Source of the DNA: Owenia fusiformis
Lineage: Eukaryota > Annelida > Polychaeta > Sabellida > Oweniidae
Length of the DNA stretch: 64,000 bases
Direction of reading: 5' to 3'
NCBI GenBank assembly: GCA_903813345.2
Contig: CAIIXF020000008.1
Coordinates: forward strand, 21,622,822-21,686,821
The notes below the pieces were generated by a model. The model worked only from the letters and a program-made list of their open reading frames with translations. It was not told the origin of the DNA and ran no database searches. The position numbers and the translations under genes are program-made. Of the stretch, positions 53,001-62,086 are shown in pieces. Numbering within the stretch: position 1 is the stretch's first letter; each line of letters opens with the position of its first letter.

Positions 53001-55616
53001 TATTTTCTGGTATGTTTTCACCAGCTTCCTCATAGCACGTTCTCAAGAAGTCCTTTGTGGCTGTACATTCTAGGAATCCATGTTCGATGCTATCTATATG
53101 GTTCTCATTACATATTGTACACATTGGCGTGTTTTTTCCCTCTATATTCATTTTGTTCAGCATTTTATTGAAGTAAATTCTTCTGTGTAATAATCTGAAC
53201 TGGAAGTATCTAAGTTTCGCATTTTCTGTTATCACTTTATAAGTGGTGTATATTTCATCCCATTCTTTATAGTTATCCTCATTTACATTTAGCACCCTAA
53301 GCCACTTGTCTTGTGCTTTTATTGGTTGTATTTTTATCTGTCTTTTAAACATCCTATAAGTGCTTTTATTTGAGATGTTTGGCAATTGTTCTCTGAGTGG
53401 CTTCCAGTTTGTACAAATTTTTCCCCCTTCCACCATTTTTTGTCTCCATAATAATGGTATACATAGTACAATTTTGTTATAGTCTAGGAATGTTTGATGA
53501 GCTAAATTATACTTGGTTTCCAGTTCTTGGAATCTTAATAATTTGTTCTCTTTATATAACTGATGTATATGCCTTATTCCCTTAGATTCCCATTCATTGT
53601 TGTTTATAGTTTCTTTTCTGTTCAGAATGCAGCTGTTATTCCATATAATTTGATGTTTTATTTCTTCCTTCGTGACAAGTTCATTTGCTGCTTTGTAATG
53701 TAGCTCACACCATATTTTTAGTATTTCATCTATGCTTGTAATGTTCACCTTGTCTTCTAGTGTTTTTGGGTCCTTAGCATTACGATTCCATTTTCCCTTA
53801 TTATCATAGTTTTTTAGCTTCATTTTCCATAAAGTTTTCCATTTACCTTGGTCATCTGTATTGAAATATTTTCTTAACCATTTAACCTTTGCATTTTTGG
53901 CAAAGGCATATTCAGCTTCCATTTAATGAATGGTCGAACATGCCTCATAAAATCATATTGCAAAATTACGCAGGTGTTCCCTTCAATAAGACAAATTATA
54001 TACTATAAAGAGTGACTTATAGCAATATTTTGCCGACTTCCACATTATTATACCAACATTTCAATACAGAAGGATGGTACAGAATTGCTTGATTCAATGC
54101 AATAACAGATTTAACTTACCTCCATATACAATACCAAACTGTCCAGAGCCAAGGATATCCTCAGGAAAAATCTGGTAAATCTGACTCAGGTCCTAGAAAA
54201 ATTCAAATAGAAGATTCAGATTGAATTGAAAACAACATTTAAATTCAAATGTCTATGTTCACTACATGCACAGATAAACTTTAATGAATACATGTACAGG
54301 TAAAACAAAAACATTCTTAAACATGTTCTTAAGGCTGGTTATTATAAAATCATAAAAACAGTTTTCTTCTATATATACACAACCTTCATATTCTCAATTC
54401 CATAACATTTCGAATCCCATCTGAGTTGATAAAGAATCCAGATGGGATTCGAAACATTCTGGAATTTAAAATATAAAGGTTGTGTATAAATTAGAAAAAA
54501 TGGAGATGAGTGTTGGAAATTTGTACAACATTTTCGAGTATGTGAGAATTCAACTGTACAAACCTCCCTTTCCTCTTTCCTGTGTATTGAATTACTGCTT
54601 CTCTCACCTGGGAATAAAAATATGAAAATTTGTTATTTGTTATATCTTTGACATTAGATCATGAAATAACAAGGCATTAACATGCAAAATGCCATCACCT
54701 GCCATTTGTTACAGATGGCATCCACCAAACACCAACCACCAAGCACCATTCACAACAAATAACAATATGTCACCACTTGTGGTGGTGTAATAACAACTAA
54801 GACATCAATTTTTAAGGTTATTGGGAAAATTAAGTTCAGACCTACCCTACCAGATGTACTTGAAAATTATTTTGCCCTCATTTTAAAATCATTTAGTGGA
54901 ATCATGAAAAACTTAAAACATTTTCCCATAATTTGAATAGTGACAAAAAGTCTAGAGACAAAAACACTTGTGATATAATGAATACCTGATAGCCTGAGTG
55001 TTAAAATCAAACTATAAACTATATAAAGAAAGGCTAAATACCAGTTGACTCGGATGCTGTACTAGGTTGAGGTGTCACAGGCATCAGGGCCTGTCTTAAT
55101 GCATGCTCCCAGTGTTTCGCTACTTCAAGGCCTGTCCCACTCTCCGCCGAGGTCACGTGACTTTCCAGACCTCCACAAGTTGGGTCCTCACCCACATAGT
55201 AAGTAACTACTGCTGTGCGTATTTCAAATACATGAGGTGATCTGGTGGCTTCAACAGTTTGAGGGTCACGAGCATTTTCTACTGATATAATGCTGGCTAG
55301 ATCAATCTCCTACGTGAAAGGAGGACACAAAATATTACATGAGTATTATTATTATCATATTTAAAATATCGACATTATCACATTGTATTGTTTTTTTATC
55401 AATTTTTTGTCTTTTCAATTTCTATTTGAATCAGTTTACAATGTGCAATGTATTTCATTTTCAATACATAAATACAATAATTGTAATTGAGAACCTCTTT
55501 TTGATCTTGAAAATAGATGTCTCATATGTCTCATTTACCTTGAAGTATCTGGTGGATTGGTCGGACAGAAATAATATGATTGCCTTGGCATCTAGCTTCC
55601 AGTAATGACGCTTTCT
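44057..55616 (-). CDS. PRKD: Protein kinase D (PRKD family), 3' thirteen exons; 5' part not found
   Basis: Diacylglycerol/PKC-activated Ser/Thr kinase acting at the trans-Golgi, plasma membrane and nucleus. Exons in transcript order: 55616-55539, 55309-55042, 54607-54564, 54192-54120, 52520-52414, 52293-52237, 51853-51749, 45867-45769, 45563-45479, 45241-45166, 44890-44784, 44623-44538, 44347-44057. Phases all match; 491 codons plus stop. The PH domain starts [16 protein letters not shown] and ends [12 protein letters not shown]. The kinase has [15 protein letters not shown] (Lys167 of the visible part), HCDLKPEN (PKD-type HCD), CDFGFAR, and activation-loop serines 293 and 297 in [19 protein letters not shown]. 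It ends KVSFV, a class I PDZ-type tail with the autophosphorylation-site serine position of PRKD1/2 (human PRKD1 ends VSIL). C1a/C1b exons are not visible up to 64000. One intron hosts a nested antisense gene. Confidence 0.95.
45868..46570 (-). repeat. 75-bp tandem array made of PRKD splice acceptor plus 5' exon edge
   Basis: Directly upstream of the catalytic-loop exon (starts 45867) the marker ATGGAGGTGCTTCAATGCAA, the inverse of the exon's first bases, recurs every 75 bases: 45841 (true exon), 45916, 45991, 46066, 46141, 46216, 46291, 46366, 46441 and a diverged copy at 46516. Each unit holds a TTTTCAG-type acceptor, the first ~45 exon bases (ILVALKH.HSKHIVH) and ~30 intron bases. The minus-strand frame is open through the units as a 25-residue repeat, in the same frame as the exon. 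Copy-to-copy changes are few and include L/P/F after KH and G/A variants. Confidence 0.95.
46990..47100. repeat. Copy of a dispersed 'TTGTTACAGACACC' repeat
   Basis: CCAATTGTTACAGACACCGA and ACACCGTCCACAA occur here. Similar phrases are at 3095-3200 (with AAGGCATTAACATGCAAAAT), 54668-54775 (the same lead phrase plus CATTTGTTACAGATGGCA), 12385-12490 and, inverted, 60150-60200. No ends determined. Confidence 0.45.
48000..51112 (+). CDS. CARD / coiled-coil / CHORD-like zinc-domain protein, nested in a PRKD intron
   Basis: Three exons: 48000-48134, 49123-49276, 49584-51112, with GT/AG ends (tatattcag and atatttcag acceptors) and matching phases (0, 1), giving 605 aa. Residues 1-95 look like a [24 protein letters not shown], then [20 protein letters not shown] and [16 protein letters not shown] (CARD helices, ending in the typical F..L..T....LA.LL pattern). 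Residues about 105-300 and 314-437 are long coiled coils. A Ser-rich linker follows (438-540). The C-terminus has Cys547-x2-Cys550, Cys564-x2-His567, Trp-Ser-Cys584-Cys585 and Gly-Cys595-x4-His600, resembling a CHORD zinc domain but with different spacing. It lies antisense in PRKD intron 45868-51748. CARD plus coiled coil recalls CARD9/CARMA adaptors; a role in caspase or NF-kB-type signalling is inference. I recognise no named orthologue. Confidence 0.85.
52624..53906 (-). mobile_element. 5'-truncated LINE with intact zf-RVT-containing ORF fragment in a PRKD intron
   Basis: Same strand as PRKD, between the P-loop exon and the VAIK exon. The minus-strand ORF (to 52771, about 380 codons) is the C-terminal part of a LINE polymerase: [19 protein letters not shown] is a zf-RVT-type knuckle. 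The 3' end has a GA-rich microsatellite (about 52701-52730), AATAAA and an A tail (the T run at 52622-52638). CATATTCAGCTT borders both ends (52612-52623 and 53907-53918), a 12-bp target duplication. No RT catalytic motif is left. The ORF is unbroken, suggesting a younger copy than the one at 25253. Confidence 0.9.
54363..54500. mobile_element. Hairpin MITE, arms about 61 bp, in a PRKD intron
   Basis: The left arm (54363-54423) carries ATACACAACCTTCATATT and ATTTCGAATCCCATCTG; the right arm (54439-54500) is its inverse with a few mismatches (CAGATGGGATTCGAAACATT, AAAGGTTGTGTATAAATTAG). The loop is about 15 bases. Non-coding. Confidence 0.8.
54668..54775. repeat. Copy of a dispersed 'AAGGCATTAACATGC' repeat
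   Basis: Shares AAGGCATTAACATGCAAAAT with 3095-3115 and CACCAAACACCAACCACC, the inverse of the GGTGGTTGGTG phrases at 60157-60195. Confidence 0.5.
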
Positions 55617-56039
55617 CTGTAAAACCAATGTGAAACAATGTTAATGAAGCATAGTATTAGATCACATGCTTCATCAGTATATTATTACAATAAATAACTC
55701 TGTTAGTATGGAATTAGTTCCAAGATGACGTGAGCAGATGATGTTCACTCAGTGTACATTCATTAATAATGGACAAGAACATATACATTCATTCTCATGT
55801 TGGTATCATTGGAAAGCTGAGATTTTAATTTTTCATTTTCACTAAAATTCAGGCTGTTTCTGGCAGCTTACAGACATCGTTTTTTATATGGAAGTATAAA
55901 TTGAAGTAAATGAACAATTTCAAAAATCAACAGTTGACTGAAATGCACTGATTCCTTGTTAATAATCTGGATCATCTTAATAATCTTGCAATATTTATTT
56001 TCTCATCAATGTTTTCTTTCTCCAATATGCTCAATTATT

Positions 56040-56349
56040 CCTGGTTATTGCCAGGGGAAGAATTACTCCGCGGAACCCTTTCGGCCATGTCTCTTGCCAG
56101 TTTGAAATGGTTGAGTGCTTACTCATTGGAAAATGATCTATAGGTTCTTAAATACGCTGTAGAAGCGCAAACTTTATGTGGTGCGCGAAAGCTATCATAT
56201 TCACGTCAGAGACGCACGTACAATGAGAGTTGCTATGCAACGTATTGACCCGGATATAACAAGAAATGAGACGCCACGACACTTCCTAAAATGGAAACCG
56301 GAATGTGCACGCTCCGCACATTTCTCCCAATATCTTCAGTTGTATTGAG
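56040..56349 (+). promoter_or_regulatory. CpG-richer promoter-like patch and possible first exon
   Basis: CG dinucleotides are far denser here (CCGCGG, GGTGCGCG, GACGCACG, CAACGTATTGACCCGG) than in the surrounding AT-rich DNA. At its right edge a plus-strand ATG at 56291 opens a 19-codon frame (METGMCTLRTFLPISSVVL) that meets a strong GAG|gtaaga donor at 56350. This is how a first exon looks, but a coding role is uncertain. Confidence 0.35.
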
Positions 56350-57355
56350 GTAAGATTCAAATGAACTAATTATTTGTATTCCTGGGATCAATAGCTTTAA
56401 AATGATATCAGATTATATGGACATTTCTGGATATTTTTTATAAAAAATCCACTTGAAGTTGATCAAAATATGTACACGTGTTTTCTTACGGCAAGCGTTC
56501 GTTGAATTATACCAGCGTCCCTTTGGTTTTGGAAGATATCCTTTCGTCTATGTTAGGACCATGGTATGGTTGAACAAATGTCAAAATTTGATCAATATTG
56601 CATTTCAATCTGTAAAATTTATCAATAATTTTGTGGGTTATTTTTGGTCCATTTTTCCGAATGATTTTTCAGTTTTCAGCGTCTGTGTGCTAAGGATGTT
56701 TATGTTTTTTTTTCATATTCTTATTTCTTATGGAGCATGGTCCTATCTCATTGCATGTGCAGTTGCTAAGCCCAACTCCTTGTATTTTTCTTCATCGAGC
56801 GGACTTTATATGGTCTGGGATCACAAATATGGGTCCACGAGCCACTTTGACTCCTTTCAATACCAAATATGGTAATGAATGAATCTAAAATGTCGATAAA
56901 ATAAAAGTAAGGATGTGTACCAATATTTTCCTTCGATATCGAAGTCAAACTTTCAATATTTCTTTCGCAAATTCAATTGTCATATCCTTGATGATGCTAA
57001 AAATGTGAATCTTGGACTTTTTTCTAGATCAATTTCCTTCATAGATCTAGACATGTTAGAAGTACTTTACTAGGTGATGAAATTCCTTGAAAAATAAATT
57101 AGGCCTATTCAAATGACAAACATAAATACCAAAATCAATTTGACGTATCTAAACCAAATCTTTAATAATATCTGCGGTAGGCCTAATTATGTTATTTTGG
57201 ATTTTTTCCTCTCCCAAGAAATTTTTGAAAAACTGATTGAGTGCTTTTGAAAGTAATGTAGACCCATTATATTTACTTTCTAATTTGGAGGAAAAATTCT
57301 TATCTTAGGAAAATATTTACAAATATGACCTTTATTTTGAAACCCTTGCTTGACT

Positions 57356-57374
57356 CCCCCCCCCCCCCCCCCCT
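57356..57374. repeat. Poly-C tract of about 19 bases
   Basis: An uninterrupted C run in AT-rich intronic or intergenic DNA. Length may be unreliable because such runs are hard to sequence. Confidence 0.8.
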
Positions 57375-58454
57375 AAAATAAATTTAGATTTGTATTGAAC
57401 TCAAATACTCAATGAGGTTAGATTTTGGTCCATTTTTCATGAAATTCCTGAAGACTTTAAGCCATGTAGTGTTATTATATAGGCCTATTGTAAATAAAAC
57501 CAAGAAATACCCAAATAATTAATACATGATTTAAGACTTGATTTGTCTCAATTTTGGGTCTACAAATTGAAACTAAAAACACTTTTTATGTACAGTACTT
57601 TTAAAATATTCACCACATCCAATGTGCAATCAATATATATACATGTATATGTGATTCTTGCAGATGAAAGAATAAGACATGACAGAAATTAGAGACTTAG
57701 GCCTATACTAGAACTAGAAGGTTTTCGATTGATGTCCATGCAATCCCAATGATGAAGATGGTGGAAAAATGTCAACACCAATGGATACACTACTTCCATT
57801 AAATTCATAGAGGTTTGTAAACTAGACTTCATGTAATATATATTTACTAGCAACACTCTTAGCCTAGTAGGGGTTCTTAATGACCATTAAAATTCATTAT
57901 TTTAATAGGTCTGAAAGTATGAAAGATTGGGAATTAAAAACTCTAGAAATATCCCAGTCAGTTTACTCATGCAAATAATTTGTGGTAGGTCATGAAACAC
58001 CCTAAGACATTTAAGTATTTTTAACTTATTCTAGGAAAGACAAGTCAAATACTATAGGTGTCCTTTGTTAGTTAGAGAGGAAAATATTGGTTACCCATTC
58101 AGCGCTCTTACTAGTAAATTATTCAGTGTTACTGTAACAATTAGTCATAACATTTTTTCAAATTCATTCCATTAAGAGATATTGGCTCATTAAAGGGACA
58201 TTCCTGGCCAGACCATTTCTCTCACAATATGATAGCTATAACCATATAATCGTTTCCATAATATTAGCAAAATGCAGACAATTGGTTTGATATATTCAAC
58301 GTTGATCAATTGTCTAGATACATGAGATAGAAATACTTGATTTACATCATTAAATATTCAGAATTCAAGAAGTTAAATATGAAAATTGATCAACTGATGA
58401 ACATTCAAGTTTAATGGAGCTTTCTGTTATACCTGCCATGCATGCTATTTACCC

Positions 58455-59300
58455 CAAGTTAGCCACCTGGTGGTGAAACTGGCATTAGTATTATTAAAAA
58501 AATGCAGTGCTTTTTCAAGTAGGGTTGGTTTATATTAAACTTAGAATTAAGGAAGACATTTTACACATCTATTATAAAATTTTGAAAAAAAGCTGAGGTC
58601 AGTTAGCTATATTAAAGGGGCAACAAGGACTCTAAAGAGAAATTTCAAAAATTTTTATTTTTCTGAGCTATCAGGTCAATATTTGGCTTAACGTCTTCTT
58701 TGACATACCTATTTTCTGAAAATGTATGGATAAACTATCAATTCCAGCATCAAGAAGTGTAAATTCAGTTCAAAGCTGCTATAAACAGATAAAGGGAGTC
58801 ACACTTATAAATTTTTAAGATTCGCCGCGTTTCAAGTGGAATATCAGCTGAAATAATGTTCATCCAGGGGGTTTCTTTGTAGATTATAAAAACATGTTAG
58901 TCTTGATGAAATATCCAAACTCAAATATATTTTGACACTGGTCGATGATCTGCACTAATTGTTCCACCTTTAACTGAGGGAGATATGTCTAATTTCTAGA
59001 GATAACAACATATGTTTGAATTGATGGAAATTGTGTTGAGACCATTTGTAGGGCACATATTGTATGTTAAAAATATATTTCAGCAGTGATGTCTCAAACA
59101 GAGAAAATTTGGAGATTTGTCATGACACATGTAGAATACAGATCATGATCAAGTGACAAGCAAAAAGAATTAAACAAACACATTTTTATAATCAACATTT
59201 TCACTTAATCATTTCACAATTATCTGATTTTTTGTGAATTGAACTGCAATAATAAAGAAAATTGAATAAATGTTCCAATTGTTATTGGCCCACCCTGTAT
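58455..59300. mobile_element. Degraded element ending TTGGCCCACCCTGTAT
   Basis: Its ends match those of 31227-31525 in inverted orientation (AGCCACCTGGTGGTGAAACT on the left, TTGGCCCACCCTGTAT on the right). No transposase frame seen. Confidence 0.35.
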
Positions 59301-59347
59301 CTATGTAAATTAACAACATACTAGTATATTCATTTATGTTTTACAGG

Positions 59348-59502
59348 CTTTGTCTCCAAGATGCCTTGGGTGCACAGAAGGTTGGCTTTGGTGGATGGTT
59401 ATGCCTAAGTACCTGAGTGATGAAGTAAACAAGATGACTTAAGGCAAATAACAGTCATTTGAGACTGTTTGACATAATACAAAACTAGCTACAGGTACAG
59501 AG
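59348..59502 (+). ncRNA. Possible internal exon of a plus-strand small-ORF or non-coding transcript
   Basis: Bounded by a ttttacag acceptor and a GAG|gtaaga donor. Spliced from 56349 it extends the 56291 frame by about 23 codons to a stop (LCLQDALGAQKVGFGGWLCL..), a product of about 42 aa. A third piece follows behind the ttcactttcag acceptor at 61431. Splice sites only; no homology. Confidence 0.25.
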
Positions 59503-59522
59503 GTAAGAGATCAAGTAATATA

Positions 59523-59962
59523 CAGTAAAACCTGTATTATCTGAACACCATTGGGAATGGCCAGAAAGCATTCAGATGAAGAAATGTATTGATTTCGAAG
59601 TTTCTCTATCCGCAAGATTGTGGATTTTTAAAAAATATTTCTGCATTCTCAATGAATATTATTATTCCTATTGACCATCTGGCTTCATGGCATCCAAAAT
59701 CTGAGGACATTTCATATTTTTCAGAAGTTTTGATATCAAATCAATATTTGACAAGTTTTGTAAGAAAATTGTGAAAAGTGTTCGGATTACACATGTTAAC
59801 TTTTCAAATATGAGTGTTCACTGTTCAAATTAGGACGTTGTCGGGTTTCAAGGTTTTTTAATATGGGAGTCAAGTCAATGGGAGGAAAAATGGAGCCAGA
59901 AAATGTGTTAGCATTGGAAGGTGTTTGGATCAGCCAGGTGTTCAGATATACAGGTTTTGCTG
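59523..59962. mobile_element. pogo-like MITE with TA target duplication
   Basis: Left end CAGTAAAACCTGTATTATCT then GAACACC; right end inverted CAGCAAAACCTGTATATCTG then AACACC. Terminal repeats are about 27 bp, with TA directly outside on both sides (59521-59522, 59963-59964). CAGTMAAACC ends are typical of pogo/Tigger elements. 440 bp, no transposase. Confidence 0.8.
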
Positions 59963-60195
59963 TATGGGATAAACTCATCATCTTTGTTATCAAAATAACA
60001 TTATAAGGAAAATGTTTGCATCTTATTCAGTAATGATAATTCTTCATTTTCTAGCCCTATTTAAAAAGAAAACTACATAATAGGCCTACATAATTTGGTC
60101 CTGATTACAATTTTTATTGTGATATTGTTATGGTCTCAATTTTTCTTTTTTGACGGTGGTTGGTGCTTGGCGGTTGATTGTTGGTGGTTGGTGTC

Positions 60196-60531
60196 TGTCA
60201 CGCCCGGTGATCGTGAATATGGGACGGAGGGGGGAGCAGGCAATTTCTGCTAGGAAATTCAACAAATCTGATTTATAGCAAAAACGTTGATTTGTGCCTG
60301 TTGATGGCCTTGCGCCTTTTTTTTTAATAGATCTCATACCTTAGATGCGTATCGTTTCAGAAAAAATCCCAGAAAACCTAACATATTCTACCATACCATG
60401 CGCCTATCCATTTAGCAATTCAATAGTAAACCTTTTCTTGAAAAAATAAATCTTCCAGATTTGTTGAATTTCCTAGCAGAAATTGCCTGCTCCCCCCTTC
60501 GTCCCATATTCACGATCACCGGGCGTGTCTG
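60196..60531. mobile_element. MITE with about 70-bp inverted ends, inserted into another repeat
   Basis: Begins near CACGCCCGGTGATCGTGAAT and ends with the inverse, ACGATCACCGGGCGTG. The arms also share GGGGGGAGCAGGCAATTTCT and AGGAAATTCAACAAATCTG in inverted order. TCTGT borders both ends, a 5-bp target duplication. The outside sequence (GTTGGTGTCTGT, then AACAAATT) is one copy of the dispersed TTGTTACAGACACC repeat split by the insertion. Confidence 0.85.
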
Positions 60532-60579
60532 TAACAAATTCTTACAACTTTCAATAACTTAAAAAATACTGTTTAGACT

Positions 60580-61250
60580 GACTTCAATTTTTTTCAAAAT
60601 CATCATTATGTTTTCAGAAGTATAAATCTGACAATATATTTAAGATTTGACCTTCAATGACATTTTCAAGGTCAAGAAAGGTCAAAAAGGTCTTTTTTCA
60701 ACTTGTTTCAAATTGACCAATTTTTTTTTCAAAATCATCTACAAGTTATCAGAAGTTCAAATCTGACTTTAGATTTGAGATTTCACCTTCAATGACCTTT
60801 TCAAGGTTAAAAAGGTCTTTTTCAACTTGTTTCAAATTGACCAATTTTTTTTCAAAATCATCTACAATTTATCAGAAGTTCAAATCTGACTTTAGATTTG
60901 AGATTTCACCTTCAATGACCTTTTCAAGGTCAAAAAAAAACTCCTTTTTTCAAAACCATCTACATGTTCTCAACAGTTCAAATGTAACTATAGATTTGAC
61001 CTTCAATGGCATTCTCAAGGTCAAAAAAGATTTGACCTTCAATGACATTCTCAAGGTCAAATTGAAATTGACCGATTTCTTTTTCTAAATCATCTACAAG
61101 TTCTCAGAAGTTCAAATCAGACTTTAGATTTGAGCTTCAATTACTTTCTCGGGGTCAAAAAAGTCTTTTTTTCTACTTGTTTCAAATTGACCAATTTATT
61201 TTTTCAAAATCATCTACAAGTTCTCAGAAATTCAAATCTGACTTAGGATT
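60580..61250. repeat. Degenerate tandem array, unit about 120-125 bp
   Basis: The phrases ATCATCTACAAGTTMTCAGA, AGTTCAAATCTGACTTTAGA, CCTTCAATGAC and TTTCAAGGTCAAAAA recur about five or six times (ACAAG-type markers near 60741, 60864, 60962, 61095 and 61215). The ORF at 60792-61088 is a translation of the array. Confidence 0.85.
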
Positions 61251-61431
61251 GAACTCATAATATTGTGAGCGCCTAGTTGATGAGATTTTGTCATGTTAAT
61301 GTCTTGTTAACACCATGATTGGAATACCAATTTAGACAATGCTAAGCTTGAATGAAGTAACTGCATTCATATTTCTTTTATATCATAGTGATACATGCAA
61401 TTTGTTACTTTTGTGTGATATTCACTTTCAG

Positions 61432-61900
61432 GTGTGATCCATCAGGGGCCTTCGAAGTGAACTATAGCCTTGTATGACTGAGCCTTTTTACAGTGTATGT
61501 AAGCACATGCTACAGGAGACTATGACCAGAGAGACAATAATGAGTTCGACAAACGAGTCCATGGCAGTAGTGGAACTTACTGAGCACATTGACTTACTTT
61601 AATTTTTCTGTCTCTCTTTGGATTTATGGTATTTATGGCATTCAGAATATAGACAATGGACACAGAACAAAAAGAACAACATCTGTTTTAATGACCATAT
61701 CTCTCAACAGCTCAAGAAAATATGTTCCTTGTAAACACCATTCCTAAACACATGTAGCTATGTACAGGATATCCATAAATCCATATTTACAAATACTAGT
61801 GATTTAATTATGAACTACAGAACACTTTATTCTTCTTCGGGATTTTGAAAATGTGGTGTGTAGTTATTCTGATAAAAATAAATGTATATTTTATGCATAT
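61432..61900 (+). ncRNA. Possible terminal exon with a 42-codon ORF
   Basis: Acceptor ttcactttcag ends at 61431. An ORF at 61474-61602 (starts MTEPFYSVCKHMLQETM) has protein-like composition but no recognisable family. AATAAA occurs near 61877. It would make a three-exon transcript with the pieces at 56291 and 59348. Confidence 0.22.
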
Positions 61901-61932
61901 TTTTGTCATGTACATGATTTTATTATACATGT

Positions 61933-62086
61933 CAGACCTATATAGCCAGCTTTTGCCAATTAGGGGGTCACTTTTTAAAAAATGCCAGGGGTTCACATTT
62001 GACCATTTTGGCCCAAAAATGACCAAAATCAATCTTTGGCAAGATGATTCGCTGGAACCCACCGAACCACGCTGGCTATGGGCCTG
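61933..62086. mobile_element. CCCGTAGCCAGG-family MITE
   Basis: Starts CAGACCTATATAGCCAG and ends GCTGGCTATGGGCCTG. CATGT lies outside on both sides, a 5-bp target duplication. The centre contains CATTTTGGCCCAAAAATG, comparable to TTTGGGCCAAAATT in the 39367 copy. Confidence 0.75.

Noticed and set aside
56085-56135. Minus-strand ATG frame (MAERVPRSNSSPG..) as a PRKD first exon
   Set aside because: No in-phase donor before its stop; the only weak GT would leave phase 1, not the phase 0 needed by exon 55539-55616.
56453-56875. 140-codon hydrophobic plus-strand ORF
   Set aside because: Phe/Ile-rich because of T-rich DNA; no family recognised and no splice or codon evidence.
59360-59420. 'PTFC' peptide on the minus strand, considered as a PRKD C1-domain exon
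   Set aside because: Only four residues match; the following CxxC and HxxC spacing is absent and the frame closes shortly after.
60792-61088. 98-codon ORF as a gene
   Set aside because: It translates the degenerate 120-bp tandem array; the peptide itself repeats.
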